A stretch of DNA of 64,000 nt from Sphingomonas arenae (GTDB taxonomy: Bacteria; Pseudomonadota; Alphaproteobacteria; Sphingomonadales; Sphingomonadaceae). The stretch is taken from positions 62,001-126,000 of the forward strand of contig NZ_JAFFJU010000004.1 of assembly GCF_016924655.1 (NCBI RefSeq), in the 5' to 3' direction. Below, one piece after another: positions 54,011 through 64,000 of the stretch. The position numbers and the translations under genes are program-made. The notes beneath the pieces are model-generated. The model was not told where the DNA came from. It did not search any database and saw only the letters and a list, made by a program, of their open reading frames with translations. Every line of letters begins with the position of its first letter. The stretch's first letter is position 1.

Positions 54011-55755
54011 ATGGCGGCAGAACTGGGCGGACCTGGACTTCACGACGCGCTGGTGATCCTCGGCGCCGCCGGCGTCGTGATCCCGGCCTTCTCCCGCCTG
54101 CGCATCTCACCGGTGATCGGGTTCATCCTGGTGGGGGCGGCCATCGGCCCCGCCGGCCTCGGCTCGCTCACGCCAGCCTACCCCTGGCTCGACACGGTCA
54201 CGATCGCCGACCGGGAGCGGATCGAGCCGTTCGCGCAGTTCGGCATCCTGCTCCTGCTGTTCGCCATCGGGCTGGAGCTGAGCTTCCGAAGGCTGATCGC
54301 TATGCGACGGACCGTCTTCGGCCTGGGTGGAGCGCAGATGCTGGCGACCGCGCTGCTGGTCGGCGGCGCCCTGCTCCTGCTGGGACGCTCGCCACCGAGC
54401 GCCGCTGCGCTGGGGCTCGCTCTCGCCATGTCCTCCACGGCGCTGGTGATGCCGATCACCGGGACCACCAGCCCGGTCGGCCGCGCCGCGGTCGCCATGC
54501 TCCTGTTCCAGGACCTCATGCTGGTCCCGATCCTCTTCGTGCTCGACGCCAAGGGCGCATCGGGCGAACTGGCGACCGTCGCGCTTGGCGGCGTCCTCGT
54601 CGTCGCCGCGCTGCTCTTGCTCGGCCGCCTCATCCTACCGCCGCTGTTCGCGCAGGCCGCCCGGACCAAGAGCCCCGAACTGTTCCTGGCCGTCAGCCTG
54701 CTGACGGTCATGCTGGCCAGCCTTGCCACCGGCGCGGTCGGTCTCGGCGCCGTCATGGGCGCGCTCATCGCCGGTCTGCTCATCGCCGAGACCGACTACC
54801 ACGCCGAGGTCGAAGTCATGACGGCACCGCTCCGTGGCCTGGCGCTCGGCATATTCCTGATCACCATCGGCATGCGGCTCGATCTCGCGACCTTCGCCTC
54901 TCAGTGGGGCTCGATCCTGCTCGCCACCGCTGCGGTGCTCTCCATCAAGAGCGTCATCGTCATGGCTCTCCTGCACCTGCGCGGCGCCGGCCGAGCCACC
55001 GCGGTGGAGACCGGCTTCCTCATGGCCAGCCCATCCGAGTTGACGCTGATCGTCCTCGGCTCCGCCGCCGCCGCCGCCGTGATCAGCCCCGAACAGGCGA
55101 ACTTCTGGACGGTGGTGACGGCCCTCGGCCTGACGCTGACGCCCCTGCTCGCCTTCGTCGGCCGCAAGCTGTCACGGCGGATCGATCCCGAGGCGCTGGC
55201 CAGCACCGCAGGCGACACGCAAGGGCTGACCCTGATCCTCGGCTTCGGCCGGGTCGGTCGCCTGGTCGCCGACATGCTCGAGACTCACGGTCGCCCCTAC
55301 CTCGGAGTGGAGGGGGACGTGGACAGCGTCACGCATGCCCGGCGAGACGGCTACAAGGTCGTGTTCGGTGACGTCAGCCGGGGTGATGCCGTGGAGCGTT
55401 TCGGGCTGACCAAAGCCGCAGCGGTCGTGCTCACCATGAACGATCCGGTCCTCACGATCCGCCTCACCCGCCAGATCCGCAAGGCCTGTCCACAGCTCAC
55501 CATCGTAGCGCGCGCCCGCGACAACGCCCACGCCGCCCAGCTCTACAAGGCCGGCGCGACCGATGCTGTGCCGGAGACCCTCGAAGGCTCGCTGCAGATG
55601 TCGGAAGCCGTGCTGGTCGACATCGGCGTGGCCATGGGCCCAGTCATCGCCTCCATCCACGAGAAGCGCTCGGAACTGCGCGCCGCGATCCGCGAAGAAG
55701 GCGACCTGGAGCACGAGCCCGCCCTCGGCCGCCGCCGGGCGCGCGATCGTCTCGC

Positions 55756-55759
<4 letters not shown>
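54011..55759 (+). CDS. Kef-type cation:proton antiporter with RCK domain
   Basis: A 582-residue CPA2-family transporter, likely exchanging K+ for H+. About 12 transmembrane helices occupy 10-385, with [21 protein letters not shown] and [12 protein letters not shown] typical. A TrkA-N (RCK) domain follows from about 405 with the nucleotide loop [15 protein letters not shown] (GFGRVG 411-416). The C-terminal acidic/basic tail is short. It converges with alaS and overlaps its stop by four bases. KefB, KefC or YbaL-like assignment cannot be separated. Confidence 0.88.
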
Positions 55760-58410
<2,651 letters not shown>

Positions 58411-58526
58411 GGCCCGCCTCTATCATGCCGATGCTGCGCTGCGAAAGGCGGCAAGTGTGGGCCTGCCATCCCGTTCATGGTAAAAGGACCGAGTCTCTGA
58501 TCCCTGCACCAAAGGAGGAGGCGACG

Positions 58527-59015
58527 ATGCAGAATCCTCTATTCGAACCGGGCGGCTGGGCCGACCGCCATTCTAGCCGGATGCTCAGCGTCCTGCGGAT
58601 CGTGACAGCACTCCTGTTCCTCTCCCATGGCATGTCGAAAATCCTCGGCATCCCCATGAGTTCGGCAAGTTTTCCGCAGCCATGGACCCTGCTGTGGATC
58701 GCCGGCATGCTGGAGCTGATCGGCGGCGCTTTGCTGCTAATCGGCCTGCTCAGCCGGCCCGTCGCCTTCCTGCTCGCGGGCGAGATGGCGGTCGCTTACT
58801 GGATGGTCCACGCGCCGGACGGTTTCTGGCCCGTCCTCAACGGGGGCGAGGCGGCCATCCTGTTCTGCTTCATCTTCCTCTACGTCTTCTTCCGCGGACC
58901 GGGCCCGTGGAGCGTGGATTGCTGGCTCCAGCAGAGGCAGGCCGCCGAGGGGCCGGACAGCTACTACGAGGGCACCCGGCACAGTCACGCGGGAGGACGG
59001 GAACCCGCGGAGTAG
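58527..59015 (+). CDS. DoxX family membrane protein
   Basis: A 162-residue protein with four hydrophobic helices: VLRIVTALLFLSHGMSKI, WTLLWIAGMLELIGGALLLI, VAFLLAGEMAVAYWMVH and AILFCFIFLYVFF. HGMSKI and LELIGG are DoxX hallmarks. Members influence redox or thiol balance in some bacteria but the role here is unknown. The start is the ATG after AAAGGAGGAGG. The C-terminal 30 residues are polar and His/Gly-rich. Confidence 0.85.
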   Translation: MQNPLFEPGGWADRHSSRMLSVLRIVTALLFLSHGMSKILGIPMSSASFPQPWTLLWIAGMLELIGGALLLIGLLSRPVAFLLAGEMAVAYWMVHAPDGFWPVLNGGEAAILFCFIFLYVFFRGPGPWSVDCWLQQRQAAEGPDSYYEGTRHSHAGGREPAE

Positions 59016-59018
59016 GGG

Positions 59019-59474
59019 TTACAGACGCTTGCCGTAGATGACCTTGCCCTCACCAGGTCGGTAGAAGTCATCGATCGCGGCAAGCCTCTGATATCGTAGC
59101 CGCTCATAGAATCGTCGCGTTCCGTCGAACGCAGGATCGGCTGAGGTTTCCACCAACAGCAGGTGACCCCCAAGGTCTTGCGCTACCCGCCTCTCCACCG
59201 CGGTCAGAAGTTGAGCGCCGACGCCCTGGCCCTGGCGGTCGGGGTGAACCGCAACGAGCAACTGGTTCCAGGTCCCCGCTGTCATCCGCTCAGGCTCGAC
59301 GAACACCACACCGATGGCGTCCCCGTCCTCGAAGGTTAACCAGAAGCTCTGGTCCGAACCGTCGAGGTATGGCCGCATCATGCCGGCGAGCATCTCGCCC
59401 GGGAACAGCCCGGTTGCGTCGACCACACGGCTCAGCGCCGGAAGGTCATCCTCCCTGGCTGCCCGTACGCCCAC
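59019..59474 (-). CDS. GNAT family N-acetyltransferase
   Basis: A 151-residue enzyme starting at GTG. VRAAREDDLPALSRV at the N-terminus, VFVEPERMTAGTWNQLLVAVHP in the centre, and the acetyl-CoA loop RQGQGVGAQLLTAVE (Q-x-x-G-x-G/A) are diagnostic. Substrate unknown. It shares one base with the ettA stop and is co-directional with it. Confidence 0.82.
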   Translation of the reverse strand: MGVRAAREDDLPALSRVVDATGLFPGEMLAGMMRPYLDGSDQSFWLTFEDGDAIGVVFVEPERMTAGTWNQLLVAVHPDRQGQGVGAQLLTAVERRVAQDLGGHLLLVETSADPAFDGTRRFYERLRYQRLAAIDDFYRPGEGKVIYGKRL

Positions 59475-61153
59475 TACCGCGCCAGCTTCTTGTAGCTCGT
59501 CCGGTGCGGGCGGTCCGCTTCAGGTCCGAGCCGCCGCCGCTTGTCCTCCTCATAGGCCTCGAAGTTCCCTTCGAACCATTCGACGTGGCTGTCGCCCTCG
59601 AACGCCAGGATGTGCGTCGCCAGCCGGTCGAGGAAGAAGCGGTCGTGGCTGATGACCACGGCACAGCCCGCGAAATTCTCGATCGCCTCTTCCAGCGCGC
59701 CGAGCGTCTCGACGTCGAGATCGTTGGTCGGCTCGTCCAGCAGCAGCACGTTGCCGCCCGCCTTCAGCATCTTGGCCATGTGCACGCGGTTGCGTTCACC
59801 GCCCGACAGCTTGCCGACATTCTTCTGCTGGTCAGGACCCTTGAAGTTAAACGCGCCGACATAGGCGCGGGTCGAGGCGTCCTGCCCATTGACCTTCATG
59901 TAATCGAGGCCGTCCGAGATCTCCTCCCAGACGTTCTTCTTGGGATCGAGATGATCCCGGCTCTGGTCGACATAGCCCAGGCGCACGGTCTCGCCGATCT
60001 CGATGGTGCCGCTGTCCGGCTGTTCCTTGCCCGTGAGCAGCCGGAACAGCGTGGACTTGCCCGCTCCGTTCGGACCGATCACCCCGACGATGCCGCCCGG
60101 CGGCAGCGTGAAGCTCAAATCCTCGAACAGCAGCTTGTCGCCATAGGCCTTGGAGATGCCATTCACCTCGATGACCTTGCCGCCGAGGCGCTCGGGCACC
60201 TGGATCACGATCTGCGCCTTACCGATGCGCCGGTCGTCCTGTGCGTCCTGCAGCTGCTCGAACTTGCGGATACGCGCCTTGGACTTGCTCTGGCGAGCGG
60301 CCGGAGTCTGCCGGATCCACTCCAGCTCGCGCTGCAGCGCCTTCTGCTTGCCGCTCTCCTCGCGCGATTCCTGCTCCAGGCGTTTCGCCTTCTTTTCCAG
60401 ATAAGTGGAGTAGTTTCCTTCGTAAGGATAGTAGCTTCCGCGATCGAGCTCGAGGATCCATTCCACCACATTGTCGAGGAAGTAGCGGTCGTGGGTGATC
60501 ATCAGCACCGCGCCCACATATTCCTTGAGGTGGTTCTCCAGCCACTGCACGCTCTCGGCATCCAGGTGGTTGGTCGGCTCGTCCAGCAGCAGGATGCTTG
60601 GCTTTTGGATCAGCAGCCGGGTCAGCGCGACGCGCCGCTTCTCGCCGCCCGACAGGTCCTTGACGCTCCAGTCGCTCGGCGGGCAGCGCAGCGCCTCCAT
60701 CGCGATCTCGAGCTGGTTGTCGAGCGTCCAGCCGTCGACCGCGTCGATCTTCTCCTGAAGCTCGCCCATTTCCGCCATCAGCGCGTCGAAGTCGGTGTCG
60801 TCCTTAGGGTCGCCCATCTCCGCGCTGATCGCGTTGAACCGGTCGACCATGTCGGCCACTCCGCGCGCGCCGTCCTTGACGTTCTCCAGCACCGTCTTGG
60901 TGGGGTCCAGCTCCGGCTCCTGCGGCAGATAGCCTACCGTGATGTTCTCGCCCGGCCAGGCCTCTCCCGTGAACTCCGTGTCGAGCCCTGCCATGATCTT
61001 GATCAGCGTCGACTTGCCGGCACCGTTCGGCCCGACGATGCCGATCTTCGCACCCTGGTAGAATTGCAGGCTGATGTTGTTGAGCGTCGGCTTGGGAGCG
61101 CCGGGAAAGGTCTTCGTGAGGTTCTTCATCACGAAGGCATATTGAGCGGCCAT
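59474..61153 (-). CDS. ettA: energy-dependent translational throttle protein EttA
   Basis: A 559-residue ABC-F protein without transmembrane segments. Two ATPase domains each have GPNGAGKST, LSGGE(K/R) and LLLDEPTNHLD or LLLDEPTNDLD. Between them is the long charged linker (KKAKRLEQESREESGKQKALQRE and beyond). EttA binds the ribosome E-site and gates entry into elongation according to ATP/ADP. Length and motif order match EttA rather than other ABC-F members. Confidence 0.95.
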   Translation of the reverse strand: MAAQYAFVMKNLTKTFPGAPKPTLNNISLQFYQGAKIGIVGPNGAGKSTLIKIMAGLDTEFTGEAWPGENITVGYLPQEPELDPTKTVLENVKDGARGVADMVDRFNAISAEMGDPKDDTDFDALMAEMGELQEKIDAVDGWTLDNQLEIAMEALRCPPSDWSVKDLSGGEKRRVALTRLLIQKPSILLLDEPTNHLDAESVQWLENHLKEYVGAVLMITHDRYFLDNVVEWILELDRGSYYPYEGNYSTYLEKKAKRLEQESREESGKQKALQRELEWIRQTPAARQSKSKARIRKFEQLQDAQDDRRIGKAQIVIQVPERLGGKVIEVNGISKAYGDKLLFEDLSFTLPPGGIVGVIGPNGAGKSTLFRLLTGKEQPDSGTIEIGETVRLGYVDQSRDHLDPKKNVWEEISDGLDYMKVNGQDASTRAYVGAFNFKGPDQQKNVGKLSGGERNRVHMAKMLKAGGNVLLLDEPTNDLDVETLGALEEAIENFAGCAVVISHDRFFLDRLATHILAFEGDSHVEWFEGNFEAYEEDKRRRLGPEADRPHRTSYKKLAR

Positions 61154-61260
61154 GGGGTCGCAGGTCCTTGTCTGTACGAGTTACGGGGATTGCGCGCGGA
61201 CTTAGGGGATGGCGCGGCAGATTTCCAGCCGCACCGCCTGAACGGTTCCCGCTCCGGAGC

Positions 61261-62880
61261 TCAGTCGCGCCCGACCATCTCGTGAGCGCCCGCGAAGCGA
61301 TAATGCTTGAACTGATCCCGCAGGGTCTTCTTGCTGAGCTTGCCGGTCGCCGTGTGCGGCAGTTCGTCCACGAACTCGATGGCGTCGGGCTGCCACCATT
61401 TGGCGATGTGCTCGGACAGGTGGGCGCGGATCGCCGCTTCATCTACCTCGCTGCCTTGGGCGCGCACGACCAGCAGCAGCGGCCGCTCGTCCCATTTCGG
61501 ATGTGGGATCCCGATGGCCGCCGCCTCCGCCACGCCGGGACAGCCGACCGCGCAATTTTCAAGGTCGATCGAGCTGATCCACTCCCCGCCGGACTTGATG
61601 ACGTCCTTCGCCCGGTCGGTGATCTGCATCGTGCCGTCGGGATGCAGGACCGCGACGTCCCCTGTGTCGAACCAGTTGTCCACGTCTGCGGCGTCCCGCT
61701 CCTCCTTGAAGTAGCGCTTCACCACCCACGGCCCGCGGATCTGAAGCCGGCCGCTCTGCTTGCCGTCGCGCGGAAGTTCATGGCCCTCGTCGTCGACGAT
61801 CCGCAGGTCGACCCCGAACGGAACCCGTCCTTGCCGTGCCACAAACTCCATCTGTTCGGCATCGGTCATGCTGTCCCAGTTCGCCGGCGGAGCGCCAAGC
61901 GTCCCGATGGGCGAAGTCTCCGTCATGCCCCAGGCGTGGCCGACGTTGACCCCGCGGTCCCGGAACCACTTGATCATGGCGCGCGGCGCCGCGGATCCTC
62001 CGATGGTGACGCTCCGCAGGCTTGCGAGGGACTCGCCCGTCTTCTCAATATGTTCGATCATGCCGAGCCAGACCGTGGGAACGCCCGCGCTATGGGTGAC
62101 ACCCTCGGTCCGGAACAGGTCGCACATCTGCGCCGGTCTATAGTCCGCCGACAGCACGAGCTTGCACCCGACCATCGGCGCCGCCCACGGAACGCCCCAG
62201 GCATTGGCGTGGAACATCGGCACGATCGGCAGCACGACTGAGCGTGCGGAAAGATCGAAGACGTCCGGCGCCACCTCGGCCATCGCGTGCAGCATGGTCG
62301 AGCGATGCTCGTAGAGGACTCCCTTGGGATGACCGGTGGTCCCCGACGTGTAGCAGAGCCCGCACGGGTCCCGCTCATCCCCGTCGATCCAGGCGTAATC
62401 GTCATCCTCGGCGCTCAGCCACTGGCTCCAGTCATCGCCGTCGAAACAGATGTAATGCTCAATGGTTTTCCACTGGTCTTTCAGCGCGTTCACCAGTGGA
62501 GTGAAGGCCTTATCGTAGAACAGCACCCGGTCTTCCGCGTGATTCGCGATGTAGGAAAGCTGGTCCGGGAAGAGCCGCGGGTTGATGGTGTGGAGGACTC
62601 CGCCCATGCCGCACACGCCGTACCAGGCGGTCAGGTGGCGGTCGTGGTTCATCGCCAGCGTGGCGACACGGTCGCCCTTGCGAATCCCCAGGCGCTCCAG
62701 CCCCTTGGCCATCCGCCGCGCCGCGCCTGCCACCTCGGCCCAGTTTGTCCGGGTGATGCTCCCGTCCGCCCAGTTCGACACGATCTCGCGCCCGCCATGC
62801 TCGCGCTCGGCATGGTCCACCAGCCGCATGACCCGAAGCGGCCAATCCTGCATCGCGCCCAGCTTCATCCCCACCTCCAC
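61261..62880 (-). CDS. long-chain fatty acid--CoA ligase
   Basis: A 539-residue AMP-forming ligase. The P-loop is [19 protein letters not shown] (about 177-195), the A5 motif [11 protein letters not shown], the A7 motif [35 protein letters not shown] and A10 [17 protein letters not shown] with the catalytic Lys. It activates fatty acids to acyl-CoA. Family relatives are annotated as medium or long-chain types; chain length is uncertain. Start GTG at 62880, with ATG at 62868 as alternative. A 107-base gap to ettA holds only a weak hairpin. Confidence 0.9.
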   Translation of the reverse strand: MEVGMKLGAMQDWPLRVMRLVDHAEREHGGREIVSNWADGSITRTNWAEVAGAARRMAKGLERLGIRKGDRVATLAMNHDRHLTAWYGVCGMGGVLHTINPRLFPDQLSYIANHAEDRVLFYDKAFTPLVNALKDQWKTIEHYICFDGDDWSQWLSAEDDDYAWIDGDERDPCGLCYTSGTTGHPKGVLYEHRSTMLHAMAEVAPDVFDLSARSVVLPIVPMFHANAWGVPWAAPMVGCKLVLSADYRPAQMCDLFRTEGVTHSAGVPTVWLGMIEHIEKTGESLASLRSVTIGGSAAPRAMIKWFRDRGVNVGHAWGMTETSPIGTLGAPPANWDSMTDAEQMEFVARQGRVPFGVDLRIVDDEGHELPRDGKQSGRLQIRGPWVVKRYFKEERDAADVDNWFDTGDVAVLHPDGTMQITDRAKDVIKSGGEWISSIDLENCAVGCPGVAEAAAIGIPHPKWDERPLLLVVRAQGSEVDEAAIRAHLSEHIAKWWQPDAIEFVDELPHTATGKLSKKTLRDQFKHYRFAGAHEMVGRD

Positions 62881-62949
62881 CCGTGTAAGTTCGAAGGTGA
62901 CTCGTTCAGCTCACATGCGCAAGGCTGGCCGTGAAGCCGTACGGCTCGC

Positions 62950-63273
62950 TTAGAAGGGCATCTGGAACCCGGGCGGCATCGGCAGGGCGGCACTCATCTT
63001 CTGCATCTCGGCGTTCGCAGCCTGGTCCGCCTTGGCGCGAGCGTCGTTCAATGCCGCCGCGATGAGGTCCTCCAGCATCGTCTTCTCCGACGGCTGCAGC
63101 AGGCTCTCGTCCAGGTCGACGTTGATGATGCGACCCTTGGCACTGGCCCGGATCTTCACCAGGCCGCCACCCGACTGCCCCTCGACCTCGATCTTCTCGA
63201 GGCTTTCCTGCGCCTTCTGCAGTTCGGCCTGCGCATTCTGCGCCATCTGCATGATCTCATCAAAGCTGGGCAT
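62950..63273 (-). CDS. ybaB: YbaB/EbfC family nucleoid-associated protein
   Basis: A 107-residue protein with MPSFDEIMQMAQNAQAELQ, an alpha-beta core (VEGQSGGGLVKIRASAKGRI, VDLDESLLQPSEKTMLEDLIAAALNDA) and a Met/Pro-rich tail. It binds DNA as a dimer. Its start overlaps the dnaX 3' end by 14 bases, the usual dnaX-ybaB arrangement (often followed by recR, which is not here). Confidence 0.93.
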   Translation of the reverse strand: MPSFDEIMQMAQNAQAELQKAQESLEKIEVEGQSGGGLVKIRASAKGRIINVDLDESLLQPSEKTMLEDLIAAALNDARAKADQAANAEMQKMSAALPMPPGFQMPF

Positions 63274-64000
63274 GGTTCGCACCTTTCGTGGAAACGGATT
63301 CGAGCGTTGCGCCCGGGAAAGCGGAAAGCACGGCAGCCACGTTCGGGTCCGCCAGCACGGCGGCGCGTGCCCGCTCCTCGGCCATCTGCTCCTGCTGCAG
63401 CAGCGAGGGCTCGGCCTCGCCATCGCTCAGCGTGACCTTCCAGCCGCGGCCGGTGACCTGTTTCAGCACGTCGCCAAGTTCACGCGGGAAGTTGGTGCCC
63501 AGCGGCCGCAGTGGCTTGAGCTCCAGCTCTCCGCTCGCAAACCGCACCAGGCCCACCTGATCGTGCAGCTGCTGGGACAGGAGGGCCTTGCCTTTCGCCT
63601 CCAGCAGCTTGACGAGGTCCGCGAAGCTCTCTGGACCCTCAGCGTGCGCGGGTGACGCGGCACTCGCCGGCGCGGACCTTGCCGGAGCACCCGCCACGGC
63701 CACAGCGCCCTCACCGCCCTGCAACCGGGCGATTAGCGCCGCCGGGTCCGGCAGCTCGGCTGCATGCACCACCCGCAGCAGCGCCATGGCGGCCGCCTCC
63801 TGCGGATCGGGCGCGACCTGGACGTCCGTCAGTCCCTTCAGCAGCAGCTGCCACAAGCGGTGCAGAGTCGCCCAGCCGAGCTTGCCTGCCAGGTCCGCCG
63901 CCGCCTCGCGCTCCTCGGCCGAAGCCAGCACGTCGCCGCCCGCTCCCGCCTTCGCGCGAGTGACCGCATGCACGCTCTCCATCAGCCCACGCAGCAGCGC
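63260..64000 (-). CDS. dnaX: DNA polymerase III subunit gamma/tau, C-terminal part (gene runs off the window)
   Basis: The 3' part (about 247 codons) of dnaX; the 5' part with the ATPase domain lies beyond position 64000. Present are domain III helices (LASAEEREAAADLAGKLGWATLHRLWQLLL), an Ala/Pro-rich linker (APARSAPASAASPAHAEGPE), and the tau C-terminal domain (FADLVKLLEAKGKALLSQQLHDQVGLVRFASGELE and onward). It ends with LSAFPGATLESVS. The ybaB pairing supports the assignment. Confidence 0.9.
   Translation of the reverse strand, partial: ALLRGLMESVHAVTRAKAGAGGDVLASAEEREAAADLAGKLGWATLHRLWQLLLKGLTDVQVAPDPQEAAAMALLRVVHAAELPDPAALIARLQGGEGAVAVAGAPARSAPASAASPAHAEGPESFADLVKLLEAKGKALLSQQLHDQVGLVRFASGELELKPLRPLGTNFPRELGDVLKQVTGRGWKVTLSDGEAEPSLLQQEQMAEERARAAVLADPNVAAVLSAFPGATLESVSTKGANHAQL

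Noticed and set aside
59369-61285. 638-codon plus-strand open frame
   Set aside because: Antisense to ettA; no motif, skewed composition.

Overview
This is a GC-rich chromosomal window from an alphaproteobacterium, most likely a member of the Sphingomonadaceae (inference). The reasons are the gene order rpsB-tsf-pyrH-frr-uppS-cdsA-dxr-rseP-bamA-ompH-fabZ without lpxD or lpxA, the monomer-type NADP isocitrate dehydrogenase, the cysteine-free L31 protein and the type of sequence repeats. No rRNA, tRNA, CRISPR array, insertion sequence or prophage is visible. The window starts just past the end of a small gene and ends inside dnaX.

Region 1 (14-7987, minus strand) is a full cbb3 oxidase operon, ccoN-O-Q-P-G-H-I-S, followed by a tiny Cys/His/Met-rich protein. 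Most of its genes overlap by four to eight bases, so structural genes and assembly factors (ferredoxin CcoG, FixH, copper ATPase CcoI, CcoS) look translationally linked. A poorly populated stretch follows (8000-8720).

Region 2 (8721-18956) is an exopolysaccharide export locus of the exosortase-associated (Eps) type. It has a small membrane protein resembling the XrtV accessory protein, an EpsD-like foldase lipoprotein, a minus-strand block for secretion and chain length (export protein, outer-membrane barrel, Wzz-like protein, BY-kinase), and a plus-strand block with a TPR lipoprotein, a polyprenyl glycosylphosphotransferase, a WecG/TagA glycosyltransferase and a SleB-like wall hydrolase. No exosortase is present in the window.

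Region 3 (19061-27065) is the most unusual part. Two paralogous secreted DUF1996 proteins, each with a near-consensus CtrA-like site upstream, bracket a small lipoprotein, an orphan TadG-like protein, a Wzx-type flippase, a GT14 and a GT2 glycosyltransferase. It reads as a cell-surface polysaccharide or appendage module of unknown product.

Region 4 (27172-33639) holds a TonB-dependent receptor, glutaryl-CoA dehydrogenase, a LemA/DUF2207 pair and an acetyltransferase next to rpmE. Region 5 (33969-38415) is a cobalamin uptake operon, btuB-F-C-D, behind a cobalamin riboswitch whose downstream hairpin hides the ribosome-binding site.

Region 6 (38412-49217, minus strand) is the conserved housekeeping block for envelope biogenesis and translation. 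Large nested palindromes lie in both spacers around tsf. Region 7 (49466-64000) contains phosphatidylethanolamine synthesis (pssA-psd), icd, a FAD monooxygenase, a DUF2945 protein, a Kef-type antiporter, alaS, a DoxX protein, an acetyltransferase with ettA, an acyl-CoA ligase, ybaB and the 3' part of dnaX.
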